A DNA stretch of 64,000 bases from Algibacter pacificus (GCF_008033385.1 NZ_VOGY01000004.1:186001-250000), one strand, 5' to 3'. Positions 42,524-50,507 are shown, counted from the stretch's first letter. Notes: generated by a model from the sequence alone, not told the origin. A program made the numbers and translations.

Positions 42524-44527
42524 ATGAAGTTTAAAATTGAATCTGAATTTAAGCCCACCGGCGACCAACCCAATGCAATTAAGCAATTAACAACGGGTTT
42601 AAATGCCGATGAAAAATATCAAACTTTATTAGGGGTTACGGGTTCCGGAAAAACCTTTACTGTTGCTAATGTTATTGAAAATGTACAACGGCCAACTTTA
42701 ATTTTAGCACACAATAAAACCTTAGCCGCTCAATTATATTCTGAATTCAAACAATTTTTCCCGAATAATGCGGTAGAGTATTTTGTTTCTTACTACGACT
42801 ATTACCAACCCGAAGCATATATTCCGGTTTCCGGAGTTTATATTGAAAAAGATTTATCTATAAATGAAGAAATAGAAAAAATGCGTTTAAGCGCTACTTC
42901 CGCCCTACTTTCTGGTCGTCGTGATGTTATCGTGATTGCTTCGGTTTCTTGCATTTATGGTATTGGGAATCCTGTGGAATTTCAGAAAAACGTGATTTCG
43001 TTAAAACAAGATCAAGAAATTTCACGAACCAAACTCCTTCATAATTTAGTGCAAAGTTTATATTCGAGAACGGAAGCCGATTTTAAACATGGTAACTTCA
43101 GAATAAAAGGAGATACCGTCGATATTTTTCCAAGTTATGCCGATGATGCCTTTAGAATTCACTTTTTTGGTGATGAAATTGAAGAAATTGAATCATTCAA
43201 CATTCAAACGAATGAAATTGTTGAAAAATATGAACAAATTACCATTTACCCGGCCAATATGTTTGTAACATCGCCAGATATTTTACAAAATGCCATTAAA
43301 GAAATTCAGGACGATTTAGTAAAACAACACGATTATTTTAAAGAAATAGGCAAACATTTAGAAGCCAAACGCCTTAAAGAACGTACGGAATTCGATTTAG
43401 AAATGATTCGAGAATTAGGCTATTGCTCAGGTATTGAAAACTATTCACGGTATTTAGATCGCAGACAACCGGGTACACGCCCCTTCTGTTTGCTGGATTA
43501 TTTTCCAGATGATTATTTAATGGTGGTTGATGAAAGTCACGTGACCATTTCGCAAGTTCATGCCATGTATGGCGGTGATAGAAGTCGGAAAGAGAATTTA
43601 GTTGAATACGGTTTTAGATTACCTGCTGCTATGGATAATAGACCTTTAAAATTTGAAGAGTTTGAAGCCATCCAAAACCAAGTCATTTATGTAAGTGCCA
43701 CACCGGCGGATTACGAGTTACAAAAAACAGATGGTGTTTATGTAGAGCAAGTCATTCGACCTACCGGATTATTGGACCCTATTATTGAAATCCGACCGAG
43801 TTTAAATCAAATTGATGATTTAATTGAAGAAATACAACAGCGCGTTGAAAAAGACGAACGTACTTTAGTAACCACACTTACCAAACGTATGGCAGAAGAA
43901 TTAACCAAATATTTAGATCGCATTCAAATTCGTTGTCGTTATATCCATAGTGATGTCGATACTTTGGAACGTGTAGAAATTATGCAAGATTTACGTAAAG
44001 GCTTATTTGATGTTTTAGTGGGTGTAAACTTGCTGCGTGAAGGTTTAGATTTACCAGAAGTATCGCTGGTTGCTATTTTAGATGCCGATAAAGAAGGTTT
44101 TTTACGTTCGGCAAGATCGTTAACACAAACTGTTGGTCGTGCCGCTAGAAACCTAAACGGAAAAGCGATTATGTATGCAGATAAAATGACTAAAAGCATG
44201 CAAAAAACCATAGACGAAACCGATTATCGCCGTGAAAAACAAATTGCTTACAATACCAAATTCAATATTACACCAACGGCACTTAATAAAAGTTTAGACA
44301 ATGTATTGACTCAAAATTCTGTAAGCACCTATAGTTACGAATTAGAAGCCGCAAAAGCAGCTGAACCAGAAAGCGAATATTTAACCAAAGGTGAATTAGA
44401 GAAAAAAATAAGAGAAAAACGCAAACTTATGGAAGAAGCCGCAAAAGCCCTGGATTTTTTAGTAGCTGCCAAATTACGAGACGATATTAAAGCCGCTCAA
44501 GATAAACTTGAAAAATTAAAAGCTTAA
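42524..44527 (+). CDS. uvrB: UvrABC system protein B
   Basis: Central helicase-like protein of nucleotide excision repair; receives damaged DNA from UvrA and recruits UvrC. The 667 residues show Walker A GVTGSGKTFTVANV, the beta-hairpin region YYDYYQPEAYIP, DEXD-type MVVDESHVTISQ, helicase motifs HSDVDTLERVEIM, GVNLLREGLDLPEVSLV and QTVGRAARN, and the C-terminal UVR motif (LEKKIREKRKLMEEAAKALDF and on). Complete and of normal length. Single-gene transcription unit. Confidence 0.97.
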   Translation: MKFKIESEFKPTGDQPNAIKQLTTGLNADEKYQTLLGVTGSGKTFTVANVIENVQRPTLILAHNKTLAAQLYSEFKQFFPNNAVEYFVSYYDYYQPEAYIPVSGVYIEKDLSINEEIEKMRLSATSALLSGRRDVIVIASVSCIYGIGNPVEFQKNVISLKQDQEISRTKLLHNLVQSLYSRTEADFKHGNFRIKGDTVDIFPSYADDAFRIHFFGDEIEEIESFNIQTNEIVEKYEQITIYPANMFVTSPDILQNAIKEIQDDLVKQHDYFKEIGKHLEAKRLKERTEFDLEMIRELGYCSGIENYSRYLDRRQPGTRPFCLLDYFPDDYLMVVDESHVTISQVHAMYGGDRSRKENLVEYGFRLPAAMDNRPLKFEEFEAIQNQVIYVSATPADYELQKTDGVYVEQVIRPTGLLDPIIEIRPSLNQIDDLIEEIQQRVEKDERTLVTTLTKRMAEELTKYLDRIQIRCRYIHSDVDTLERVEIMQDLRKGLFDVLVGVNLLREGLDLPEVSLVAILDADKEGFLRSARSLTQTVGRAARNLNGKAIMYADKMTKSMQKTIDETDYRREKQIAYNTKFNITPTALNKSLDNVLTQNSVSTYSYELEAAKAAEPESEYLTKGELEKKIREKRKLMEEAAKALDFLVAAKLRDDIKAAQDKLEKLKA

Positions 44528-44672
44528 AACAATTTCATGTTTGTTTTAGCTAGCAATACAATTTAAAATACAACGTAATCTTAAATATTAATATCTTAAT
44601 TTTACATTTAGCAATAAAAAGAACCTGTTTACCCATTTTTTAACCCAAAACACAGTAATTACCATAATAGTT

Positions 44673-44927
44673 ATGACAAACAACGATATTTTCAAAAAAC
44701 TACGAGTGGCATTACAACTTCGAGACGACGAAATTGTAAAAATATTAGAACTTGTAGATTTCAGAATTTCTAAAAGTGAACTCGGTGCGTTTTTTAGACG
44801 AGACGATCATCCGAAATATATGGAATGTGGCGATCAAGTGTTACGTAACTTCCTTAACGGATTAGTGATTCATTTACGAGGCCCGATGCCTAAAAAAGGA
44901 GAAAAGAAACCACAAAAAAAGGAGTAG
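44673..44927 (+). CDS. DUF1456 protein, single-repeat form
   Basis: An 84-residue protein matching the DUF1456 (YehS) domain: MTNNDIFKKLRVALQLRDDEIVKILELV, FRRDDHPKYMECGDQVLRNFLNGLV. Enterobacterial YehS has two such units in about 156 residues; this protein has one and ends in a basic Lys-rich tail. The stop codon is part of the following terminator stem. Function unknown; a nucleic-acid or protein-binding role could be suspected from the basic tail only. Confidence 0.85.
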   Translation: MTNNDIFKKLRVALQLRDDEIVKILELVDFRISKSELGAFFRRDDHPKYMECGDQVLRNFLNGLVIHLRGPMPKKGEKKPQKKE

Positions 44928-44949
44928 CGATTGGCTACTCCTTTTTTTA
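44915..44949. terminator. Bidirectional terminator
   Basis: AAAAAAAGGAGTAGC and GCTACTCCTTTTTTT pair around a 4-nt loop. A-runs and T-runs on both sides make it usable by both converging genes; the TAG stop of the DUF1456 gene lies in the stem. Confidence 0.88.
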
Positions 44950-44966
44950 TATAATAAAATCTAAAT

Positions 44967-45941
44967 TTAGTTATTAGATTCTGTTTCCGTAGGGTCTAAA
45001 TATTTGGCTATACCATTAGCTCCAATATCATTTGTAGGATCTCCATCTTCATCAATATCTTCATATATTGTAAAAACACCATCGCCGTCATCGTCTGTAT
45101 CCAAATAATCAGGAGTGCCATCACCATCGGTGTCATCGTCTGTATCATCTTCTAAATCGTCATTATTCACAGTAAATTCACCATCGCCATATAAATCTTC
45201 CATATAAGAAGGCACACCATCCAAATCATGATCGCTTACCGTGGTTTGCAGTAAATCGAATTTAAAAACTATAGGGGAATATGATGGAATATCAGAAACA
45301 AAATTAGCAAAATACCCCAAACCAGAAGGCACAAACATAACACCTGCCCCATGATTAGTATATGCTATAGTACCATCTGTACTATCGCTAATAGTTTCAG
45401 CTGTATTAAAACTTGGCAATACTTTCCCCCAAGCCGGAATTAATGTTGTTAAATCGAAATTCACAGGAGTAACAGCGCTATCAAAAACAGAACCATCTAG
45501 TAAAGTTCCCTCGTATCTAACTCTAACATCATCGCAAAAGTGAGGCGATTCTGCACCGCCGCCTTCATTTAAATGTAAAATATAAACAACGTAATCTGTT
45601 TCGGCATAAACAACCGATTTCGCTTCCAAAACAAAAGCAGGATCGTCTTCTTCTAATAAATCATTCAATAAAATATGTCCTTCGGGTACAGTAGCATTTT
45701 CTGTAAGTTCAGTAATGACTAAATCGCCAATTTTTGGATTACCATTTTCTGCTCCAAAATCACTTGCATTAAAATAATGGTTTTTAAAATATTTTACAAG
45801 CGAATCGTTATCTTTTGCTTGTTGTTCTGTTCTATCCTCTAACTCTACAGTCACTATATCGTCTGCATCATCATCCTTCTTGCAGGCCGAAAAAACTAAA
45901 ACTAAACTTAATATTAAAAAACTTATTTTTCTTAAACTCAT
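44967..45941 (-). CDS. FKBP-like lipoprotein with Asp-rich Ca2+ repeats
   Basis: A 324-residue lipoprotein (LILSLVLVFSACKKD, Cys at 21). Residues about 80-230 form an FKBP-type peptidyl-prolyl isomerase-like domain: VRVRYEGTLLDGSVFDSA, LIPAWGKVLPSF, GVMFVPSGLGYF and PIVFKFDLLQ are the usual blocks, with part of the active-site aromatics changed. The C-terminus (about 235-324) is Asp-rich with TSP3-like repeats (DHDLDGVPSYMEDL, DDDTDGDGTPDYLDTDDDGDG) that should bind Ca2+. ATG at 45941 is preferred because it begins at the lipoprotein signal. A gliding or surface-maturation role is possible, not shown. Confidence 0.85.
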   Translation of the reverse strand: MSLRKISFLILSLVLVFSACKKDDDADDIVTVELEDRTEQQAKDNDSLVKYFKNHYFNASDFGAENGNPKIGDLVITELTENATVPEGHILLNDLLEEDDPAFVLEAKSVVYAETDYVVYILHLNEGGGAESPHFCDDVRVRYEGTLLDGSVFDSAVTPVNFDLTTLIPAWGKVLPSFNTAETISDSTDGTIAYTNHGAGVMFVPSGLGYFANFVSDIPSYSPIVFKFDLLQTTVSDHDLDGVPSYMEDLYGDGEFTVNNDDLEDDTDDDTDGDGTPDYLDTDDDGDGVFTIYEDIDEDGDPTNDIGANGIAKYLDPTETESNN

Positions 45942-46030
45942 TATTGCGTATTTTTGACGCGCAAGATACAATTTTATAAAGAATATATAATCTTGCTTTA
46001 TAACATTAACGAAGTTTTTACAATAATTAT

Positions 46031-46417
46031 ATGCGGATTGATAAGTATTTGTGGTGTATTAGATATTATAAAACAAGAAGTTTAGCAACTACAGCGTGTA
46101 AAAAGGGACAGGTTAAGATAAATAAGGTTTCGGTAAAACCAAGTAGAGAGGTGTATCCGCAGGATATTATTGAGTTACGAAAAAATCAGATTAATTATCA
46201 ATTAAAGGTTAACGACATTCCTCCAAACCGGGTTGGCGCCAAACTTGTAGACCTTTACCGAACGGACACAACTCCAAAAGAGCAATTTGAAGCTCAAGAA
46301 CTTTTAAAATACGCCAAAGATTATTATAGAAAAAAAGGCGTTGGTCGCCCTACTAAAAAAGACCGTCGTGATATTGATGGATATACCGGAGACCCTCTTT
46401 TTGATGAAGAAGAATAG
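46031..46417 (+). CDS. S4-domain RNA-binding protein (Hsp15-like)
   Basis: A 128-residue protein with an N-terminal S4 domain (MRIDKYLWCIRYYKTRSLATTACKKGQVKINKVSVKPS). The rest is a basic C-terminal region, as in HslR/Hsp15, which rescues stalled 50S subunits with attached peptidyl-tRNA. QINYQLKVNDIPPNRVGAKL and a charged KKGVGRPTKKDRR tail follow. Hsp15 is the closest functional model but short S4 proteins are diverse. It is divergent from the FKBP-like gene, followed after 114 bp by a phosphoribosyltransferase. Confidence 0.85.
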   Translation: MRIDKYLWCIRYYKTRSLATTACKKGQVKINKVSVKPSREVYPQDIIELRKNQINYQLKVNDIPPNRVGAKLVDLYRTDTTPKEQFEAQELLKYAKDYYRKKGVGRPTKKDRRDIDGYTGDPLFDEEE

Positions 46418-46531
46418 TTATTTTTCTATACAAAACACTTACAACTATTTTTATACTATGAATTTTGTAGTTCTTAAACCGCTTCAAAACAAATAAAAGA
46501 ATTAATTTTATACTTTAAAAAGTTAGCTACT

Positions 46532-47035
46532 ATGAGTACCACAAGTAACATTATTTTAAATCATACCGAAATTAATGATAAAATACGTCGTATTGCCTTT
46601 CAAATATATGAAAGCAATATAGATGAAACCGAAGTTATTTTAGCAGGTATTGATAGTAATGGCTATATTTTTGCAAAGAAATTGAAATCGGTGCTTCAAA
46701 AAATTTCAGATATTAATGTATCCCTTTGCAAAGTAAGTATTGATAAGAAAAATCCTTGGCAAGACATAAAAACCTCTATAGACTCTGAAGATTATAAAAA
46801 CAAATCCATTGTATTAGTGGACGATGTTTTAAACTCTGGAACCACATTAATTTATGGAGTTAAACATTTTTTAAATGTGCCTTTAAAACAATTTAAAACA
46901 GCGGTTTTAGTCAATAGAAATCATAAAAAATATCCAGTAAAAGCAGACTACAAAGGTATTTCACTATCTACATCGCTACACGAGCATGTCGATGTTGTTT
47001 TAGAAGGCAAAAACTTTAAAGTCGTTTTAGAGTAA
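46532..47035 (+). CDS. PyrR-like phosphoribosyltransferase
   Basis: A 167-residue type I phosphoribosyltransferase-fold protein. The PRPP-binding loop is SIVLVDDVLNSGTTLIYGVK, and VILAGIDSNGYIFAKKL is the PPi loop region. The fold is closest to PyrR-like or hypoxanthine/uracil PRTases. Its regulatory or salvage role cannot be fixed because there is no pyr operon nearby. The 3' end overlaps the convergent shikimate kinase gene by 9 bp. Confidence 0.85.
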   Translation: MSTTSNIILNHTEINDKIRRIAFQIYESNIDETEVILAGIDSNGYIFAKKLKSVLQKISDINVSLCKVSIDKKNPWQDIKTSIDSEDYKNKSIVLVDDVLNSGTTLIYGVKHFLNVPLKQFKTAVLVNRNHKKYPVKADYKGISLSTSLHEHVDVVLEGKNFKVVLE

Positions 47036-47548
47036 ACAATCTAAAACGTCTTTGGCTACTTCTTTTTTCGATTTATTATCAATAGCAATCTTAATATTGG
47101 CTTGGTTATAATATTGAGCACGCTCAAACAAATGTTTCCCAATAAATTCGCCCATAGCTTCTTCTGTTTCAATATGAGCTATTAATGGACGGGTTGCTTT
47201 TTTCTTCATTAATTTTGCAATCAATGTTGGGATAGATGCTTTCAAATAAATACTTTTAGTATTGGCTGCGTTTAAAATAGCATCCATATTACCACTATAA
47301 CAAGGAGTGCCTCCACCAACAGATAAAATAATATTTTCTTTAGTTTGAAGTAACTCCCGCAAATAAATCGCCTCCTGCTTTCTAAAATAGATTTCACCTT
47401 TCTCTTTAAAAACTTCAGAAACCGATGCTTGCTCTTTAGCTTCAATTAAATCATCCAAATCCACAAAATTATATTCAAGCTTTTTTGCTAATCTTTTTCC
47501 TATTGTAGACTTTCCAGAAGCCATATACCCCATTAAAACTATTATCAT
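47027..47548 (-). CDS. aroK: Shikimate kinase
   Basis: Phosphorylates shikimate at O3 in the chorismate pathway. The 173 residues show Walker A MGYMASGKSTIGKRLA, the shikimate-binding DLDDLIE, the EIYFRKQEAIYLREL segment with the substrate Arg, VGGGTPC (shikimate contact) and KKATRPLIA with the LID Arg. Normal length. Monocistronic; overlaps the end of the convergent phosphoribosyltransferase gene. Confidence 0.94.
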   Translation of the reverse strand: MIIVLMGYMASGKSTIGKRLAKKLEYNFVDLDDLIEAKEQASVSEVFKEKGEIYFRKQEAIYLRELLQTKENIILSVGGGTPCYSGNMDAILNAANTKSIYLKASIPTLIAKLMKKKATRPLIAHIETEEAMGEFIGKHLFERAQYYNQANIKIAIDNKSKKEVAKDVLDCLL

Positions 47549-47622
47549 TTTTTTGTTATGAATTGATTTTTAAAAACATACGATTTAGAGATGCAAAAAA
47601 ACGAAATTTATTTATAAAAAGT

Positions 47623-47653
47623 GTTGTTTTATTAAAGAAAGGTTCTATATTTG
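47623..47653 (+). promoter_or_regulatory. Promoter of the first tRNA-Lys gene
   Basis: GTTG (47623-47626), 19 bp and TATATTTG (47646-47653) match the Bacteroidota promoter exactly. The leader of about 30 nt that follows holds an imperfect hairpin (TAACA-GCAA-TGTTA). Confidence 0.85.
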
Positions 47654-47690
47654 CACCCGCTAACAGCAATGTTAACAACTTTGAAATAAT

Positions 47691-47763
47691 GACCTGGTAG
47701 CTCAGTTGGTAGAGCATCTCCCTTTTAAGGAGAGGGTCCTGGGTTCGAGCCCCAGCCCGGTCA
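47691..47763 (+). tRNA. tRNA-Lys (TTT)
   Basis: A 73-nt cloverleaf: acceptor GACCTGG/CCCGGTC, D-arm GCTC/GAGC, anticodon stem TCTCC/GGAGA with loop CTTTTAA (anticodon TTT), T-arm CTGGG-TTCGAGC-CCCAG, discriminator A. CCA is not encoded. Position 5-68 is a U-C mismatch in the acceptor stem, shared by the second copy. A hairpin with AACCTA/TAGGTT and a T-run (47765-47801) ends the transcript. Confidence 0.97.
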
Positions 47764-47764
47764 C

Positions 47765-47801
47765 AAAAAACCTATAGATTGAGAAATTTGTAGGTTTTTT
47801 T
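47765..47801 (+). terminator. Terminator after the first tRNA-Lys
   Basis: AAAACCTA and TAGGTTTT pair around a loop of about 14 nt and are followed by a run of T residues. Confidence 0.65.
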
Positions 47802-47839
47802 ATGATGATTTTTAAAATAAAAATTAAATTTAAAATTTA

Positions 47840-47870
47840 GTTGTTATTTAATTTTAAAATATTATCTTTG
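47840..47870 (+). promoter_or_regulatory. Promoter of the second tRNA-Lys gene
   Basis: GTTG (47840-47843), 19 bp and TATCTTTG (47863-47870) match the same consensus as the first copy. A perfect leader hairpin (GCTAACA-ACTAC-TGTTAGC) follows, where the first copy has an imperfect one. Confidence 0.85.
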
Positions 47871-47911
47871 CACCCGCTAACAACTACTGTTAGCTTTTAT
47901 TTTGAAATAAT

Positions 47912-47984
47912 GACCTGGTAGCTCAGTTGGTAGAGCATCTCCCTTTTAAGGAGAGGGTCCTGGGTTCGAGCCCCAGCCCGGTCA
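47912..47984 (+). tRNA. tRNA-Lys (TTT), second copy
   Basis: Identical over 73 nt to the copy 221 bp upstream, including the U5-C68 acceptor mismatch. The flank TTTGCACCCGCTAAC and GAAATAAT next to the tRNA are also shared, so promoter, leader and tRNA were duplicated as a unit. The region between 48045 and 48216 contains no recognisable feature. Confidence 0.97.
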
Positions 47985-48010
47985 CAAATTGGATAACAAC
48001 CCAATATTTT

Positions 48011-48044
48011 AAACCTTGCTAATTTAATATTAGCAAGGTTTTAT
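48011..48044 (+). terminator. Terminator after the second tRNA-Lys
   Basis: AAACCTTGCTAA and TTAGCAAGGTTT form a 12-bp stem with a short loop, followed by TTATAGTTTT. Confidence 0.75.
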
Positions 48045-48216
48045 AGTTTTAGAACATCATTGTATTGGGGATCAATCTCAAAAGTTGTGTTTAAGCAAAA
48101 ATTGTGGCTAATCTAAACTAATGCTTACTGCTCGCTTAATTTAATAAATAATTTAAAATGCATATTGGGACGATACTGTTTTATTTTATGTCTACTATTA
48201 TTGAATTAAAAATCAT

Positions 48217-48252
48217 AAAAAAAGCCCTAATAAAATTAATTATTAGGACTTC
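48217..48252 (-). terminator. Terminator of the 48281-49153 gene
   Basis: On the minus strand AGTCCTAATAA pairs with TTATTAGGGCT (one G-T pair) and is followed by seven T residues, about 30 bp after the stop codon. Confidence 0.8.
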
Positions 48253-48280
48253 TAAATTTAGAATTATTGGTATTTAAATA

Positions 48281-49153
48281 TTACCTAGTAACTGTACCAG
48301 ATAAAGAAATTACTGGGCCTGCTCCCATATTAATTACGGTATGATTCATAGCATCTGCAGGAACACTATGCGCTAATGGCTTTAAAGTAAAAGGGGCTGC
48401 ACTATTATCTGGACTTGGCTCTACTGAAATAACAATAGTTTTTCCTTTTAAATCTGTTGGAAACGTTAATCCCGAAGGCGCATTTTGAAGAAAATCTTCA
48501 CCTGGATACCCTGGTCCATTTCCAGCATCACCTTTAAATATTGAAGTTGCAGCATTATCGTCGGCGGCATCAGAATTTGTAAAAGTCCCGGTACTAATTG
48601 GTGTTCCATCGAAAACAACCCAACCTTCATATTTCCAGCCTGCCGATAATGTTGGTAACACTAATCCTTTTACAGCTGCATCTCCAGAATTATCTAAAAA
48701 CCAAACACCACTTGCTTCATTTGTATCATCTGTATCTGTAGGGGTGGCTAAAATATATTTACCTGTAGATGTCGTTAAATCGCCTACTATATTATTAGAG
48801 TTTACACTTGCCGAATTTCCAGAAAAATCGCCTGCTAAAATTTTTGTTGCTGCCGGTGCTGGATCACTATCTACAGCTGGCTCTATAGACAATACAAATG
48901 TTGTTGCACTAGCCAATTGATCTGCATCTACTGTGAAAGATTGAGGAAATACTACTGATGAAAAGGTTCCTGTTGAAACTGGTGCTCCATCAACAATTAC
49001 CCATCCTTCGTATACATAATCGTTACCTAATTCTTCTAGGCCGGTAAGGTTCACTGTTAAATCTGCTGTTTTTGGGGTACTGTCATCGTCGCTGTCACAT
49101 GATGTTGTTAAAACTCCTATGGCAAGCATTGCTAAAATTGTGTTCTTAATCAT
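48281..49153 (-). CDS. Lipoprotein with duplicated YEGW domains
   Basis: A 290-residue lipoprotein (AIGVLTTSCDSDDDS, Cys at 19). Two domains repeat: YEGWVIVDGAPVSTGTF (about 48-64) and YEGWVVFDGTPISTGTF (about 173-189), each followed by a beta-rich part ending in VLSIEPAVDSDPAP or VISVEPSPDNSAAP. The (Y/W)-E-G-W-(I/V)...G-P-x-S-x-G-x-F pattern resembles the anti-sigma-K (RskA) C-terminal module, though here it is extracytoplasmic and without a membrane helix. It lies 77 bp after a Crp/Fnr gene and has a palindrome centred near -42 of its putative promoter. Function unknown. Confidence 0.8.
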   Translation of the reverse strand: MIKNTILAMLAIGVLTTSCDSDDDSTPKTADLTVNLTGLEELGNDYVYEGWVIVDGAPVSTGTFSSVVFPQSFTVDADQLASATTFVLSIEPAVDSDPAPAATKILAGDFSGNSASVNSNNIVGDLTTSTGKYILATPTDTDDTNEASGVWFLDNSGDAAVKGLVLPTLSAGWKYEGWVVFDGTPISTGTFTNSDAADDNAATSIFKGDAGNGPGYPGEDFLQNAPSGLTFPTDLKGKTIVISVEPSPDNSAAPFTLKPLAHSVPADAMNHTVINMGAGPVISLSGTVTR

Positions 49154-49184
49154 TTTATTTTGTTTTTAGTAATTGTTTATGTTA

Positions 49185-49231
49185 CAAAGTTATTTTACTA
49201 AAAACATATAAAATGTTAGCCAACTAACATT
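49185..49231 (-). promoter_or_regulatory. Promoter and class-II-like palindrome for the YEGW lipoprotein
   Basis: On the minus strand TAACTTTG (49185-49192) fits TAnnTTTG. Upstream, 49212-49231 is the inverted repeat AATGTTAG-CCAA-CTAACATT, with 8-bp perfect arms, centred about 42 bp before the expected start of transcription, the class II activator position. It sits directly after the Crp/Fnr gene, whose stop codon it overlaps. Confidence 0.6.
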
Positions 49232-49901
49232 AGGCACTTTTTTTATAGATTCTTATTTCTTTTCGCTTAAATTCCAAGACTTGTTCTTCTCTTAATTCAT
49301 TTAAAAGAATGTTTAAAGTAGGTCGAGACGTGCCAATAAGTGATGCAATATCCTTTTGGGTGTACGGATGATTTACTACCCGATCGCCTGTTTTATCGCA
49401 ATCGTAACCATAATCTGTACATAACTCGTGTAAAAACTCTAAAAGTCGTGTTTTCGCATCTTTAAAAAGAAGCAGCTGTAAACGGCGTTCCAATTTTTTC
49501 AATTTAAAGCCAATGACTTTATATACTTTAAAACTAAAAGTTTGATTATCTCGCATTAAACTATGCATGGTATCTACACCAACAGGGCAAATACTTGTCG
49601 TATTATCCACAGATTGCGCAAACTCTTCTCTAGTATCATCACCAAGTATAGCGGTTTCTCCAAATAGCTCGCCTTTGGTTAAAATAGCCTTTACAACCTC
49701 TACCCCATCCTCGTTGAAATACCCAATTTTAACTTTTCCTTTTTCTATTAAATAAACTTTGTTCGCAAAATCCTGCTCAAAATAAATATAATCCTGTTTT
49801 TTATAAGCATCGAAAGTATGCTCTTTTTTGTAATTTTTAAACTTATGCGGACAAAGTACTTTAAACAGATTTACATCATCGAAAAACCAAATTGAATTCA
49901 T
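49230..49901 (-). CDS. Crp/Fnr-family transcriptional regulator
   Basis: A 223-residue regulator with an N-terminal cyclic-nucleotide-binding-type domain (FANKVYLIEKGKVKIGYFNEDG, KGELFGETAIL), a dimerisation helix and a C-terminal HTH (YTQKDIASLIGTSRPTLNILLNEL). There is no N-terminal Cys cluster of FNR type, and the cAMP-contact Arg-Ser pair is not evident, so the signal is unknown. ATG at 49901 is chosen because the longer frame to 50000 runs through the terminator at 49971-49994. The adjacent lipoprotein gene with its palindrome is the likely target. Confidence 0.9.
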   Translation of the reverse strand: MNSIWFFDDVNLFKVLCPHKFKNYKKEHTFDAYKKQDYIYFEQDFANKVYLIEKGKVKIGYFNEDGVEVVKAILTKGELFGETAILGDDTREEFAQSVDNTTSICPVGVDTMHSLMRDNQTFSFKVYKVIGFKLKKLERRLQLLLFKDAKTRLLEFLHELCTDYGYDCDKTGDRVVNHPYTQKDIASLIGTSRPTLNILLNELREEQVLEFKRKEIRIYKKSA

Positions 49902-49966
49902 ATAACATCGAGATTTAATTAGCATGTTTTTAGACGTGAACACACTGAAACGCTTACAAGATAAAC

Positions 49967-49994
49967 AAAAAAAGCTCCCAATATTGGGAGCTTT
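49967..49994 (-). terminator. Terminator of the DUF5606 gene
   Basis: AAAGCTCCCAATATTGGGAGCTTT is a perfect 24-bp palindrome followed on the minus strand by T residues, 25 bp after the DUF5606 stop codon. It isolates the Crp/Fnr gene from upstream transcription. Confidence 0.88.
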
Positions 49995-50018
49995 CAACAT
50001 ATTATAGTAAATTATTAT

Positions 50019-50453
50019 CTATTCTTCTTTATTTGCTTCTGCTTTACTTTCTGTTATTTCAGTCTCTAAATTATCAAGTAAATTATTTTTTACTAATAAA
50101 TTATACCATTGTAGCACTTTTTTTATATCGCTTGGATAAACACGTTCTTCATCGTATTCTGGTAAAATATCAAAAAAATATTCTTCTAGCTTGTCTTTGC
50201 TATCTTTAGGTTTTACAGAACTTTCTTTTCCGCCTTCTTTATTTTTAATACTTAAAAATACTTCTTTTAACGGTACTTCTTCAGTTAAAGTATAGATCGC
50301 TATTTCACTTAATACACTTATATTTTGTTGTGCATTAACGGTTATACGTTTGTTATCTATTAATGATTCTGCAACAAAACCTCCACGGGTTTGAGCAATT
50401 AAATTGTACAAACCTGGTTTTCCTGATATGGATAAAATTTTATCTAAACTCAT
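50019..50453 (-). CDS. DUF5606 protein
   Basis: A 144-residue cytosolic protein. MSLDKILSISGKPGLYNLIAQTRGGFVAESLIDNKR is the DUF5606 start, with a Sm-like small-barrel appearance, followed by a helical region with ILPEYDEERVYPSDIKKVLQWYNLLV and an acidic/basic tail. I recall this domain as conserved throughout Bacteroidota next to peptide deformylase and ruvX, as here. Function unassigned; the conserved location beside def suggests a translation or core-metabolism role. Confidence 0.88.
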   Translation of the reverse strand: MSLDKILSISGKPGLYNLIAQTRGGFVAESLIDNKRITVNAQQNISVLSEIAIYTLTEEVPLKEVFLSIKNKEGGKESSVKPKDSKDKLEEYFFDILPEYDEERVYPSDIKKVLQWYNLLVKNNLLDNLETEITESKAEANKEE

Positions 50454-50507
50454 AAATTATTTTTTGAAAGTGGCAAATATCAAATGTTTATTAATGCCTT
50501 GCAAATA

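Noticed and set aside
47691-47984. Tandem tRNA-Lys as an integration hot spot for a mobile element
   Set aside because: No integrase, direct repeat of the tRNA 3' end alone, or phage-like gene is seen on either side.
49230-50000. Longer start for the Crp/Fnr protein
   Set aside because: The 33 extra codons run through the perfect terminator hairpin at 49971-49994 of the preceding gene; ATG at 49901 fits the family.
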